62,000 bases of DNA, taken from positions 455,721 through 517,720 of the forward strand of contig RPFO01000667.1 of NCBI GenBank assembly GCA_009746045.1. Direction: 5' to 3'. The translations under genes were made by a program, and so were the position numbers. Shown piece by piece: positions 1 to 10,798 of the stretch (positions are counted from its first letter, which is position 1; each line of letters starts with the position of its first letter). Source of the DNA: Mesostigma viride. Taxonomy: Eukaryota > Streptophyta > Mesostigmatophyceae > Mesostigmatales > Mesostigmataceae. The notes under the pieces are model-generated. The model saw nothing but the letters and a program-made list of their open reading frames with translations. It was not told where the DNA came from and did not search any database.

Positions 1-123
1 AAGCAGCCGCAACGCAGAAGAGCTGACCGCCGCGAGTATGACCACAGCTACTACAACAGTGACAATCTCACAATCCGGCCATTGGCGGGGCAAATACTAT
101 GTATGGCACCACCGTTGCCTGAA

Positions 124-277
124 GTGCGTGGGCATCGGTCATTATGACTTTATTGACATAAATAGGGTCTGGTGCGTGGGCATCGGTCATTATGACTTTA
201 TTGACATAAATAGGGTCTGGTGCGTGGGCATCGGTCATTATGACTTTATTGACATAAATAGGGTCTGGTGCGTGGGC
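124..277. repeat. 48-bp tandem repeat, 3 copies plus a partial
   Basis: A 48-bp unit starting GTGCGTGGGCATCGGTCA is repeated at 124, 172 and 220, with a 10-bp remnant at 268. The copies are identical by eye. Because 48 is a multiple of three, the array is open in some frames, but nothing else there suggests coding. It lies in the intron after exon 6. Confidence 0.95.
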
Positions 278-556
278 TGTGGGATTCCTGATCGGCCAAA
301 ACCCAGCCCCGGGATGCGGGGCAAAAGAAACCGGCATCACATCAAACTTGAAACTGTCAATTTTAATGATCAGGAGCTATCATGCGCAGGTCATGCACAA
401 ACGAGGCAGCCGCCAACTGGCCATGGGCCAGGTATACGGTACTGCCTGGTTTTGTGCCATCATCGCAAGGCGCATTGCAAGGGTCTAATAGCATAGGGTG
501 CGACGTGCGTGCAATCGTGAATGGCATGTGCACGCATGTACTGTGGTGACACATAC

Positions 557-709
557 CGACGCAGTAGCCAGGCTCGGCATCCTCCAAGCCTTCACTGCGT
601 GCCGCTGATACGGTGCCCCTTTTAACACCTTGGTACCAGCGACGGTAGGAGTAGCAGTAAGGCGCACCCGCATGGCATCCCTCATCCTCTATGCCATCGT
701 CCACGCACT
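557..709 (-). CDS. Exon 6: Cys-rich module (last one visible)
   Basis: The acceptor TTGGAACAG is followed by AG TGC GTG GAC GAT (C-V-D-D). The 153-bp exon encodes E-G-C, A-P-Y-C-Y-S, a Tyr/Arg-rich loop, then P-G-Y-C-V. It ends at the donor GTATGTGTC in phase 1. Because the donor is intact, the gene should continue to the left, but I see no further module in 1–540. Confidence 0.8.
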
Positions 710-1496
710 CTGTTCCAAGCGACAGCCACGAAAAGCCCACGGGAAGATACTACCACTGAGATTTCATTCAAGGAAATCAATGTCCATGCACCAATTACAG
801 TCGAGAATCCCAAAGTATGTGAGGCAGCATGCGCCAAAGGGGCAGTCGGGCTTAGGCATCGCAGCCCACATGCAGGATACAGATGTCAGGGTTTGCCGAG
901 GAGGCAACCTAGAAAAGCACTGGAGGCAACAATACAAAAGCGCAAGCATCGCCAACCACTGTTGGGATTTCAGCTAGCCAACTTAGAGGTTAACCCGGGC
1001 GCACTGGGTCTAAAACAGTAATTAAAAGCCCGAGCACAATATTGCGGGAATCTGCCTGATGAGCTATTGACAGCCGCGCTACAAACGGATGCGCCCTTAA
1101 TGCCGGTGACCTGCAGTGGGCCATGTTCAGATCTCCTGAGTGTCAGCACCTTGCATGGTAACTTGACAAAATATAACAGTGAATGGGAAAACAGAACGAG
1201 CTAGTGTTCATCAGGCATGGATGACATTCTGCAGGGCGGGATTACATGATCATGCTTGTAGCCGCTTGACGCACGACTGCACGCACCCCACCCGGCATTC
1301 CTGACGTCAAGCCTTTGATACCTCCAGTGACCGAGGTGCCGCGATCATCATCAAGGAGACAACCAGATCATCATGCGTGCCTTACAAGCATGCCACGTCC
1401 GGCTGACACGAAGCTACCAGAATCAAGCACCTAATCAAGAGTCCACTAACGCAGAAAAAAAAAGTAGGAAAAATAAGAATGATTTAGTAGGAAAAT
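710..1496. other. Intron sequence, no gene seen
   Basis: This is intron between exons 6 and 5. A single copy of the core CATCAAGGAGACAACCA lies near 1,349, about 150 bp outside the minisatellite built from the same core. No module, RNA gene or transposon end was found. Confidence 0.6.
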
Positions 1497-2825
1497 AAGT
1501 AGGGTACATCAAGGAGACAACCAAGGAAAATAAGTAGGGTACATCAAGGAGACAACCAAGGGAAATAAGTAGGGTACATCAAGGAGACAACCAAGGAAAA
1601 TAAGTAGGGTACATCAAGGAGACAACCAAGGAAAATAAGTAGGGTACATCAAGGAGACAACCAAGGAAAATAAGTAGGGTACATCAAGGAGACAACCAAG
1701 GAAAATAAGTAGGGTACATCAAGGAGACAACCAAGGGAAATAAGTAGGGTACATCAAGGAGACAACCAAGGGAAATAAGTAGGGTACATCAAGGAGACAA
1801 CCAAGGAAAATAAGTAGGGTACATCAAGGAGACAACCAAGGAAAATAAGTAGGGTACATCAAGGAGACAACCAAGGGAAATAAGTAGGGTACATCAAGGA
1901 GACAACCAAGGGAAATAAGTAGGGTACATCAAGGAGACAACCAAGGAAAATAAGTAGGGTATACCAAGGAGACAACCAAGGAAAAAAGTAGGGTACATCA
2001 AGGAGACAACCAAGGGAAATAAGTAGGGTACATCAAGGAGACAACCAAGGGAAATAAGTAGGGTACATCAAGGAGACAACCAAGGGAAATAAGTAGGGTA
2101 CATCAAGGAGACAACCAAGGGAAATAAGTAGGGTACATCAAGGAGACAACCAAGGGAAATAAGTAGGGTACATCAAGGAGACAACCAAGGGAAATAAGTA
2201 GGGTACATCAAGGAGACAACCAAGGGAAATAAGTAGGGTACATCAAGGAGACAACCAAGGGAAATAAGTAGGGTACATCAAGGAGACAACCAAGGGAAAT
2301 AAGTAGGGTACATCAAGGAGACAACCAAGGAAAATAAGTAGGGTACATCAAGGAGACAACCAAGGAAAATAAGTAGGGTACATCAAGGAGACAACCAAGG
2401 GAAATAAGTAGGGTACATCAAGGAGACAACCAAGGGAAATAAGTAGGGTACATCAAGGAGACAACCAAGGAAAATAAGTAGGGTACATCAAGGAGACAAC
2501 CAAGGAAAATAAGTAGGGTACATCAAGGAGACAACCAAGGGAAATAAGTAGGGTACATCAAGGAGACAACCAAGGGAAATAAGTAGGGTACATCAAGGAG
2601 ACAACCAAGGATAATAAGTAGGGTACATCAAGGAGACAACCAAGGGAAATAAGTAGGGTACATCAAGGAGACAACCAAGGGAAATAAGTAGGGTACATCA
2701 AGGAGACAACCAAGGAAAATAAGTAGGGTACATCAAGGAGACAACCAAGGGAAATAAGTAGGGTACATCAAGGAGACAACCAAGGATAATAAGTAGGGTA
2801 TATCAAGGAGACAACCAAGGAAAAT
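1497..2825. repeat. 35-bp minisatellite, about 38 copies
   Basis: The unit begins AAGTAGGGTACATCAAGG and has a period of 35 bp throughout, except for one unit one base shorter near 1,980. Units differ mainly at one A/G position (CCAAGGAAAAT versus CCAAGGGAAAT), with like units in runs. This points to unequal exchange or replication slippage in blocks. It lies within an intron of the Cys-rich gene. There are no unique spacers, so it is not a CRISPR array. Confidence 0.95.
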
Positions 2826-3188
2826 AAGTATGGTATAGTAGGAAAATAAGAACGATATAGTAGGAAAATAAGTATGGTACAGTAGGAAAATCAGAACGAT
2901 ATAGTAGGAAAATAATTATGGTATAGTAGGAAAATAAGAACGATATAGTAGGAAAATAATTATGGTATAGTAGGAAAATAAGAACGATGTAGTAGGAAAA
3001 TAAGTAGGGTATAGTAGGAAAATAAGAACGATATAGTAGGAAAATAAGAACGATATAGTAGGAAAATAAGAACGATATAGTAGGAAAATAAGTATGGTAT
3101 AGTAGGAAAATAAGAACGATATAGTAGGAAAATAAGTAGGGTATAGTAGGAAAATAAGAACGATATAGTAGGGAAATAAGTATGGTAT
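2826..3188. repeat. 22-bp minisatellite, about 16 copies
   Basis: Units alternate between AGTAGGAAAATAAGAACGAT and variants with AAGTATGGTAT. The same 22-bp pattern also appears just left of the 35-bp array (near 1,464–1,500). The 35-bp array therefore looks embedded in, and derived from, an older 22-bp array. Minus-strand ORFs rich in F-L-L-Y across it are artefacts of the repeat. Confidence 0.92.
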
Positions 3189-3358
3189 ATGAACACGTTA
3201 TCGTCTCTCTGGCCTGCGCTGGTTGTCTCATCGATGAGAGTATGAATATGGTAAATATAGTTTTGTAGGTATCCTATCCAACAGTCAGTGCCGGGATTCC
3301 CTAGTGTGTAGTGCCGACACGCATGGAACCTTGCAACAGCAGAAACAGGGTCACGTAC

Positions 3359-3496
3359 CAGCACAGAGAAGGCCGCGCCCGTAGTCCCCATTGTTGTTGA
3401 AGAACTCGTTTTCAAAGCGACTGACATCCACGCAGAACGGTTGGTCAGTAGGGCACCCGGAGTCTCTGTCCGTCGCGGCCCTGTCGTCAATGCACG
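3359..3496 (-). CDS. Exon 5: Cys-rich module
   Basis: The acceptor CTGCGCAG is followed by CG TGC ATT GAC GAC (C-I-D-D). The 138-bp exon encodes D-S-G-C, Q-P-F-C-V-D, an Asn/Phe-rich loop, then G-L-L-C-A. It ends at the donor GTACGTGAC in phase 1. The downstream intron (710–3,358) contains the two minisatellite arrays. The upstream intron is about 4.6 kb, and I found no further module in it. Confidence 0.8.
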
Positions 3497-3769
3497 CTGC
3501 GCAGACAGCCACATTACCCGGAGGCCGGATGGCAGCAGCAACACCGTGTTAGCCCTTCAGTAAACGTAAGCGCACAGGCAACGTTGCATTCGCTGTGATG
3601 TCACTTAAGGCAGGCTGAATAGTGAAAGTCGTATTGAAATCTGATGTCCAGTAGGTATAAGCGGCTACCATACCACCATGTTGGCTGCAACAACGAAAAA
3701 TTCCCCCAACTGTCTTCTCACGTATTAAAATAAAACTACTAGCAGCTATGCTACACGTATACCCGCATA

Positions 3770-3886
3770 CTTTCCGGGGAAATGTGTGTTGTTTATTTCC
3801 ATGTAACCGTTAAGTTAACCAAGGTATGCCACAAATAGCCCAAAGCCTAGTTGAGCCTAAATTGGGGTGCCCGCATGAATAAGTAT
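3770..3886 (-). mobile_element. 3' end fragment of an L1-like LINE
   Basis: The sequence from TTCCGGGGAAATG to GCCCGCATGAATAAG matches 40,738–40,853, the 3' end of a truncated LINE, with scattered differences. On the minus strand it ends in the family's terminal motif (CATTTCCCCGGAA). The insertion is severely 5'-truncated and lies in the large intron between exons 4 and 5. No target duplication could be fixed with certainty. Confidence 0.75.
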
Positions 3887-4060
3887 TAATAGTATAACCG
3901 TATACTACTACTACTGGTGTATTTATATTACTTAAGGTACTACTATATTAATAATACTACTAGTACTGGTATATTAATAATAATACTATATGAATAATAC
4001 TAGTACTATATTAATAGTACTACTAGTACTACTATATTAATAACGCCATGTGATAGTAGA
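3887..4060. repeat. AT-rich simple sequence (ACT/TAATA runs)
   Basis: Degenerate runs of TACTACTA, TATTAATA and ACTAGTAC fill this interval directly beside the LINE fragment. No gene is present. Confidence 0.85.
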
Positions 4061-4491
4061 ATATCACATCCAGTGTTTCTAGTAAGGGTTTTTGCTCGCG
4101 TCAGCCTGGGTGACTCGCCGCCGTTGGCGGCGCGTCGGACGGCTGACTCGCTGCCGTTGGCAGCACGTCAGACAGCTGACTCGTTGCCAACGGCGGCAAG
4201 TTAGCCAATGGAAGCTCAAGTGGGGAATCCGGAAGGGGTTCTCTTGCTACAGGGCCGAACGACCCCTGAGATAAGGTTTGGGGCACATGTCTAGCTTTTG
4301 AGTCAGTCTGACTTGTAAAAGCGCTGCGAGAAATGGGTTCGATCCATGATACAAAATCAGAATAATATGACCTACTTCAACTGTTTTTCTGAATTTACTG
4401 TTACACTTAATTAGGATGGCATCCACAATGCCACAGCCCAGTACAGCACACACCCACATCAAACTTATTATTTATCAAACTTAAAATAAAA

Positions 4492-4830
4492 GACTTAAAT
4501 GATGAGCTCGTGAACACTAGTGATGTCCCAGCTAGTGGCATGGCAAAACGACCGGCCTGGGGGCTCACCAGCATTGCCGGACTGAGCCGATGCTGCTGCT
4601 ACACCACTGGCAGCATTGCTATCATTTCCCCTTTTCCTCTTGCTGCGGTTCAGCTCGTTTGCTGCCTGGCCTACGCCAACAATGGCACGCGGACTAGGCG
4701 CAGGCGCTTTGGCCATGTCGGCGGCCTGTTTCGGCATTAAAAAAGCTGCGATCCCCCCAGATTTAATTTTCCCCAGTATTCCTTCCGGCGCCATCCCTTC
4801 ACCCAAAAACTTCCAACCCCCAGGACGCTA
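4492..4830 (-). pseudogene. Hypothetical coding remnant, basic Ala-rich
   Basis: A minus-strand frame open for about 110 codons contains G-E-G-M-A-P-E-G-I-L-G-K, an Ala/Pro-rich stretch and a basic cluster N-R-S-K-R-K-R-G that resembles a nuclear localisation signal. It has no convincing start, since a stop lies just upstream, and no family I recognise. It lies inside the 4.6-kb intron of the Cys-rich gene, so it could be a transposon remnant or chance. Low confidence. Confidence 0.22.
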
Positions 4831-5016
4831 ACTCTTCTAGTTGACTATCAGACTAAACCATTAACGTTGTTAAATGTTTATACAATATTTCTGACCCGGA
4901 CCGAAATTTCAACTACGCATCTATCTAGTAATGAATGGATCCAACAAATCTAAAGCGTTAATCAACACACCTGGAATCCGATTCAAAGCAATCTACAAGG
5001 AAAGGATGTTCATCTA

Positions 5017-5205
5017 AATCAGGCAACCTCGCAAAGCTGCGTCAATCAGCTCATCAATCATGTTCCGGAGGATCGACCATTGCCAGTCGTCCTCGGCTAG
5101 GTATTGTGCTACCACTTCGCATTCGTCTCGAACAGTGGTCTAGACTCTAGAAGTCTCGTCACTCTCGCCGCCAAGCAGGCAAGGGCCGGCAGGTCTGGCA
5201 CTTGG
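5017..5205 (-). pseudogene. Short coding-like remnant with an internal stop
   Basis: The minus strand reads a Cys/Glu/Asp/Trp-rich peptide (containing A-E-D-D-W-Q-W-S-I-L) preceded in frame by an ATG-initiated stretch with one TAG between them. The composition looks like degraded protein rather than random sequence. The family is unknown; it may be a fragment of a DNA transposon gene. Confidence 0.2.
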
Positions 5206-5274
5206 CATGGTAACGGGCTGTTCAGGAAGGATTCCGCACTGTCTGACGCATAGACTCGGTGCACATGAGTACTG

Positions 5275-5430
5275 ACGTGCTGCCTAAATTTACGCGTCAG
5301 ACGACTGACGTGCAGTCAAAATTTACGCGTCAGACGACTGACGCGGGGCCAAAATTTACGCGTCAGCTGTCTGACGTGCGGACGAAAAAGTCGGACGCGT
5401 CAGACACTGACGCGTCAGCGGCTGACGTAT
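5275..5430. repeat. 33-bp degenerate tandem repeat, about 4 units
   Basis: Units contain TTTACGCGTCAGACGACTGA, spaced about 33 bp apart and diverging toward the right end. The short palindromic cores ACGCGT and GTCAGACGACTGAC recur. Confidence 0.8.
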
Positions 5431-6095
5431 ACGTCCCGTTACTAGAAACACTGATCACATCATATGGTATTCTCCATTTTTCAAAATCTCATGATATGGC
5501 CTTACCATCTCCAGCAATGGGCAAGCGCCATGCAGATACAGCAGAAATTACTGTGTGAGTAATTCACCACCGGTTACATAGAAATTTCTACAACGCTGCC
5601 ACGAACAGTCACGCCAACACACACGAGGGAGCGAACAGATCCCATGCAGGACTCTGGCCTCCATAGCAAACAGATGATGAAGGGCCCTGGCCTTCTCCGT
5701 GAGATAGCTTGGGCCCGACGGAACTCCGGCCCCAGCCACGATCGTGGCAAGCTAATATGGCAGAGCAAAGGACGAAGGACTGCGGGAACAGGACCCGTTT
5801 TCACGGTTACCAGTGACTTAGTAGCGTTGCTTTACAAGCTAGTTTAGATATACAAAGACTCTGATGAAGAACTATATTGCGTCACAGAGCGCAGAGCTGT
5901 ACGTGCGTGGGGTCCACCAAGAGCAGCGCTGGGGTCCACAAAACCCAGGAAAGGGCTGCCATATCACATTGTTGCTAACACCATGATGGTTGTGCACATC
6001 GCTTGCCTCAAAACCAGCTGTTGATAGACTTTTAAGGGATCAAGTTTTTGGATGGGGTGCGCGTAGCTCAGACTCATAGAGCCAGCACAATTTTC

Positions 6096-6224
6096 ATTCA
6101 TGTCCCACGTAGCTCCCACAAAAACCAGCATCTTCATTAAAACAATAAGTGGAAGCATACATGTGACACTAATTGACATGCCCGGAGGCACGCCGTTCAA
6201 GGCCCTTCATGAAGTACGTTGCCC
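6096..6224. repeat. 129-bp block, copy 1 of 2
   Basis: The sequence from ATTCATGTCCCACGTAGC to GAAGTACGTTGCCC recurs at 6,676–6,804, apparently unchanged. Copy 1 lies 34 bp left of the first 421-bp block; copy 2 overlaps that block's right end by three bases. Confidence 0.92.
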
Positions 6225-6257
6225 TAGAGGCAACCAAGACAAGGGTGGGTGGGTGGG

Positions 6258-6678
6258 GAGCAAAGAAAGAGGCCGACAAAACCAGCCAGAGCGGCTTTTA
6301 GTCGCAAAACCTCCCTTATCCCTAGCTAACTGACGTCATTAAACCCTTATGTTTAGTGGATGCTAGTAAGACGCTAACCGTACAGACCGGGGGTAGAATA
6401 TCCCGAATCTGCACGGCTAGTATTAAATAATGCGTAGGTTGTTCTTTTCAGGGGCACTGCACCTCACGCCCCGTTCCGCCCGGGTATAATCAACCCAAGC
6501 GCGGAACGCACATTTTATTTAATTCATTTTTCAACCATGCACTATATTGCATCTACTAATCACAAAAGCTCTAGCCAAACAGCTACGAGTAAACACTGCG
6601 ACCTATAAGCCGCTCATCCAGCGGCCTCTTGTTCCCGCATTCACGTATAGAAGAAACTCCGTTCAAAGAACCCCGATT
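6258..6678. repeat. 421-bp direct repeat, copy 1 of 2
   Basis: This runs from GAGCAAAGAAAGAGGCC to AAAGAACCCCGATT and is matched base for base, by eye, at 7,639–8,059. Neither copy begins TG or ends CA. No primer-binding site follows copy 1 and no polypurine tract precedes copy 2. An LTR interpretation is possible but unsupported. Confidence 0.93.
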
Positions 6679-6804
6679 CATGTCCCACGTAGCTCCCACA
6701 AAAACCAGCATCTTCATTAAAACAATAAGTGGAAGCATACATGTGACACTAATTGACATGCCCGGAGGCACGCCGTTCAAGGCCCTTCATGAAGTACGTT
6801 GCCC
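6676..6804. repeat. 129-bp block, copy 2 of 2
   Basis: This is a direct repeat of 6,096–6,224. Its first three bases (ATT) are shared with the end of the 421-bp block, so the junction has 3-bp microhomology. Confidence 0.92.
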
Positions 6805-7638
6805 AATCACCCCCGCCCTGGCTTTCCCTTGAAGCCGCACTCCACCTTGCTCGTTGTCACAAGTGACCGCCCTGCCGCAAAACGGGAGCCCCCCACATCG
6901 GGAGGCGTGTGCCCGGCGGCTGTGGATGCATGGCCAGGCCCAAAAAGGCCCAGCGCATTTGCACTGCGATTGCGCACGGCCAGCCTATCATGACCCCTCT
7001 CGGGGCCCCGAGTCGGTACCGCTATGGCCGTCTCCCCATAGACCCGGGGTGCTTCGAGAAAAAACGTGGACCTAGCCCAGGCCCCGCCAGCCCGGATGCC
7101 CGAGGCCACAGCCCCAGGCACCTGGCTGAACGAGAGTCCGTTCAGCCAAGACCGCATTCCCCCCGAGGTTTCTATGCGTGGGGAAAAAATTTCTAGCTTA
7201 GACGCTTTTCCCATCGCCGTCCCCAGCCCCAACCACCCCCCCTCGGCGGAAGGCAATTGCAAAGTTTGCTGGCCAGCAGCAATTTCCGAAGAAAAAGCCG
7301 CAGGCCGCGAACCGAGACACGGGTCGCCAGTGCCAGCCATCCGGCTCCAACCCGGGGTGCAAGCATCCCCAGGTACGGAGCACCAGCTCGCGCACTGGGC
7401 CGACCAAGCGACAGTTGAGCACCTGTCACGGCATCCGGCCCACCAAAGACCCCAAGCTGGGGAAAAGGTGCGGACCGGAGGTAATCTTTTTCTTTTCTTT
7501 TAGTTAACCGGGCGAGGAACTACGCCTGGCCGGTTAACAACTGGAAGTCTCACCACTGGCCAAGTGGCCAGTGCAACCAGTGCTTTTGGGATTTTGCTCC
7601 GCAGCACCCATAGCTGCGGCTGCCGCCGCAACGACAAC
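6805..7638. other. GC-rich segment between the 421-bp repeats, no recognised gene
   Basis: About 830 bp, more GC-rich than its surroundings. Several overlapping frames are open on both strands (for example 7,066–7,503 plus, Pro/Ala-rich), but none has a motif I can name. Overlapping openness in several frames is expected at high GC. Confidence 0.6.
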
Positions 7639-8059
7639 GAGCAAAGAAAGAGGCCGACAAAACCAGCCAGAGCGGCTTTTAGTCGCAAAACCTCCCTTAT
7701 CCCTAGCTAACTGACGTCATTAAACCCTTATGTTTAGTGGATGCTAGTAAGACGCTAACCGTACAGACCGGGGGTAGAATATCCCGAATCTGCACGGCTA
7801 GTATTAAATAATGCGTAGGTTGTTCTTTTCAGGGGCACTGCACCTCACGCCCCGTTCCGCCCGGGTATAATCAACCCAAGCGCGGAACGCACATTTTATT
7901 TAATTCATTTTTCAACCATGCACTATATTGCATCTACTAATCACAAAAGCTCTAGCCAAACAGCTACGAGTAAACACTGCGACCTATAAGCCGCTCATCC
8001 AGCGGCCTCTTGTTCCCGCATTCACGTATAGAAGAAACTCCGTTCAAAGAACCCCGATT
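7639..8059. repeat. 421-bp direct repeat, copy 2 of 2
   Basis: This is the same 421 bp as 6,258–6,678. It ends 33 bp before the donor of exon 4 and lies wholly in the intron. Confidence 0.93.
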
Positions 8060-8092
8060 TCCTGCGCTGCAATCCATACTATGTGCACTTAC

Positions 8093-8290
8093 GCGAGCAG
8101 GCATTGAATGCTCGGTTGAGAGATGCCACCGCCATTGTCTGGATTGGCCTGACAGTATAGCCGGTGAAAAAGTATGCATTACTTGGTCCACTAACAGAGC
8201 AGATGGGCGAAGAGATGTTGCCGAAAACGTCATCCGTTTTGCTGCTGCAGCCGTCATCCGTGTCTGAGCCGTAGCCGCTGTCGATGCAAT
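8093..8290 (-). CDS. Exon 4: Cys-rich module (long variant)
   Basis: The acceptor GTGAACAG is followed by AT TGC ATC GAC (C-I-D). The 198-bp exon encodes D-D-G-C, an insertion of about 10 residues, S-P-I-C-S, then a longer loop and A-C-S-R. It ends at the donor GTAAGTGC in phase 1. The donor lies 33 bp from the right end of the 421-bp duplicated block (7,639–8,059), which is therefore intronic. Confidence 0.8.
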
Positions 8291-9436
8291 CTGTTCACGC
8301 ACGTTTTTATGGACAGCAGGGCACGCATATTAGGGATCGCAAGTACTTGGTCACAACTCAACAGCAGCATGGCAGCGCCACAACAACGGGAGCGCGGGCA
8401 AACACGCCTAGTAACGTCCTGGAAGGGCATGGAGGACAAACGTAGGTGATATTTTGTGCAACCCATGCTACTAGTGGCTGTCATGTACACTTCTGTACTA
8501 GTACTTACGTCGCAGTACATACAGTTCTGTACTGCAGTTGTTGTTCCTTGTGTTGGCTGCTTAAGTCTTTACTTGCTAGCTAGGCTTCTTCCTGTTCCGC
8601 CCCTTCCCTTGACATTGTTGCCGCTCCCTTTTCTATCCATGCGGTTTAAGTCCACTGGGTGGCGAAAGTCCACTGACTTCTGTACAGGCTAGTGCTGTAG
8701 CAGTTCATCATTTCTCCATCAGAGCACTACTTCGTTGCGAACAGTAACTTGAGATCGGACAACACCACGCAACCAGGAAATTGGAAGAACAACAAGTAGC
8801 CAAGTATCCAGGTCGCGCAGACACCCATACAGCTAGTGTTATATTCAGCATAGCAGCCGAGGCGAGGCTGGGGCCGGGGCAGAGTCTAATTCATGGGTAT
8901 GGGGACAGGTGCAGATGCATGTGCTGCCGGGGTGGTGCAGGTGGTGGTGGTATGTGTTGGGCTTGGTTGGGCATATGCTGGGGCACAGGGGGTGGGTAAT
9001 AATTAAAGCATGCATGCGCATCGACATTTGCATGTACATAGATAGGAAAGCGCACCTCAGCGTGGGTGTGGAAATGGGATAGATTGGGAAGCGGAAGAAT
9101 AGCTTTCATAGTAGAGCTGACACATGCAGGGCAAAAGGCATATCCTAACCTGCATTTAAGGCCAATCAAACCGAAAGGCCCATCATTTACATCAGCTGAA
9201 GGGGAGCTAGAGAAAAGGAGAGCAAAGGGGGGGGGGCAGAGAGAGAGAGAGAGAGAGACTTGCGGCGATGAGAAAAGCGAGAAATGTGCTAGACAAAGAT
9301 TTTTGTGCGGCCCTGCACTGTTACCATGCCACTGACATCCAACCATACGCGATATTGCCTGGTTGGCAAAATTGAGTCATGACCTCGCGCCTCCATGTAG
9401 CCAAGCCAAAGTGTCAAATTAAAGCCTAGTACTCAC
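8291..9436. other. Intron between exons 4 and 3; GA microsatellite
   Basis: No gene was found. A G-run followed by (GA)n lies at about 9,229–9,258, and a Gly-rich, low-complexity patch near 8,930–9,000. Confidence 0.65.
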
Positions 9437-9580
9437 AAACGCAATCCTCGCCAGGCCTCTCATCGCCGTCGCTGGCATCCGCTCCACCCCCCCCCTCACT
9501 GCCGTCATAATCAAAGCATATGGGGTTATCGGGGGCGCAACCATCGTCCACCCCATCGCCCGGAGCCGTGTCGACGCACA
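9437..9580 (-). CDS. Exon 3: Cys-rich module
   Basis: The acceptor ATGGCAG is followed by TG TGC GTC GAC (C-V-D). The 144-bp exon encodes D-D-G-C, then P-D-N-P-I-C-F-D, an acidic Gly/Asp-rich loop, and G-E-D-C-V. It ends at the donor GTGAGTAC with one base left over. Phase 1 at both ends means it could be duplicated or skipped without a frameshift. The acidic loop between the third and fourth Cys is the most variable part across modules. Confidence 0.8.
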
Positions 9581-10699
9581 CTGCCATCGTTGGTTCAAGC
9601 AACGATTGGGTGTGAAGAGTGCAGACAATGATTCCGTCAACAAGTACAGACGGTGTCAGTCCCAGCCGCATCGTCAGCACCGCTCAACGATGAACAATTG
9701 GCAGCATGCTAATCATAAGGCAATTGAACTTCAAAGGTCAGCCACCAAAAAACTCATCCCTCAGTGAGCCTTCTAATTTGACGTCCATGTCTGCATCATG
9801 GTTTCAACAGGCTGCAAACCTCTGTCAACTACTAACAAGTCGTGACATATCGACTTGCCATCCTATCAGGAATCAAAGGGATTGTGACTCTCAAGTGCCT
9901 GCTACATCTACAGCAGTAAGTGCCTGCAAAGCTAATATAATATGCTACTATATTATGCCATACTATACCACTGTAGTGCTACAATATGTGTACACTGACC
10001 CCGGAAAAAAGCGCTTGATAGATGGCTGCACGGTACACGACCATGGTCCCCATTTACTGTGTGCCGAGCTCTACTGGCGCCACAATTATTAGAACTGATC
10101 CCCTCAGCTAGCTCATCTCATCTACAGGCATGCCATGATAACGGTAGGAGATTTTCTTGCCATTCCTGTTTTTTTGGCCATACGACGAAGTGCCGACGTA
10201 GCCATTAACATATGATGCAGGGGTTAGCAGCTACCAATGTAAATGATCCTGTGCTAAGCGGTGCCAGTTGTACACTAGTCGGTGTATAATGGCAGTTTAT
10301 GAAGCTACTATTGTGGTGAAGCAGGGGCAGGTTTGGCCTTGCAACACATGTACGCAGGCATTACACCATACAAATAGACACAAAGCATAGTAGCTGCCAG
10401 ACCTATCTATACGTGCAACATCCGCGACAGCACTGCGTGACATGCTAAGGAAGAAAATGCGGCCCCACACATAAGCTAGAGTGTCCGCTATAGTTGTATT
10501 TTAAAGTACACATGTGTCAGGAGGAAACGATTACTAGAGAGCATGATACAGAGCATTATGCAGAACACGGGCAGTGGCTGACCACATCCTGTGGAACAAT
10601 TGAGGCCATGATCCTGAATGAGTGGTCTTAAGGGAATGATGCTCAAAATTCCCAGGTCCATGGGGAAGAGTAGGTCTCAGTCAGGCAGAACGCACATAC
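9581..10699. other. Intron between exons 3 and 2, no gene seen
   Basis: Bounded by the exon 2 donor and the exon 3 acceptor. I see no module, RNA gene or transposon end in it. Confidence 0.6.
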
Positions 10700-10793
10700 C
10701 GGCACAGGCGCGGCCCTCCTCCCCGATCTCTAGGGCGCGAGAAACCGGGTCCCAACAAATGGGGTTATCCGAAAAGCAGTTAAGGTCTTGTCC
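10700..10793 (-). CDS. Exon 2, 3' part (after the Copia insertion)
   Basis: This fragment continues the exon that starts at 20,376. It encodes the G-C-equivalent L-N-C, then S-D-N-P-I-C-W-D, and a Gly/Glu-rich stretch ending at A-C-A. The donor GTATGTGCG lies at 10,699–10,691, one base into a codon. N-P-I-C is shared with the next exon (9,437–9,580), the strongest local evidence that the two are paralogous modules. The exon cannot be spliced as one unit unless the 9.5-kb insertion is bypassed or absent from the other allele. Confidence 0.72.
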
Positions 10794-10798
10794 ACCTC

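Noticed and set aside
764-955. Cys-rich minus-strand ORF ending C-M-D-I-D as an extra module
   Set aside because: The C-M-D resembles a module start, but no acceptor precedes it in phase and a stop follows within ten codons.
1497-2825. CRISPR-like regular array
   Set aside because: The units are contiguous and near-identical with no unique spacers; it is a minisatellite in a eukaryotic intron.
2803-3544. Minus-strand ORFs with F-L-L-Y repeats
   Set aside because: They translate the 22-bp minisatellite; the right part overlaps exon 5 in a different frame from the spliced one.
4275-4360. tRNA-like or SINE sequence (GGGTTCGATCC)
   Set aside because: A T-arm-like box is present, here and near 12,073 and 44,160, but no matching acceptor stem or convincing A box completes a tRNA.
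6258-8059. A miniature LTR retrotransposon with 421-bp LTRs
   Set aside because: No TG/CA ends, primer site, polypurine tract or target duplication; kept only as a direct repeat pair.
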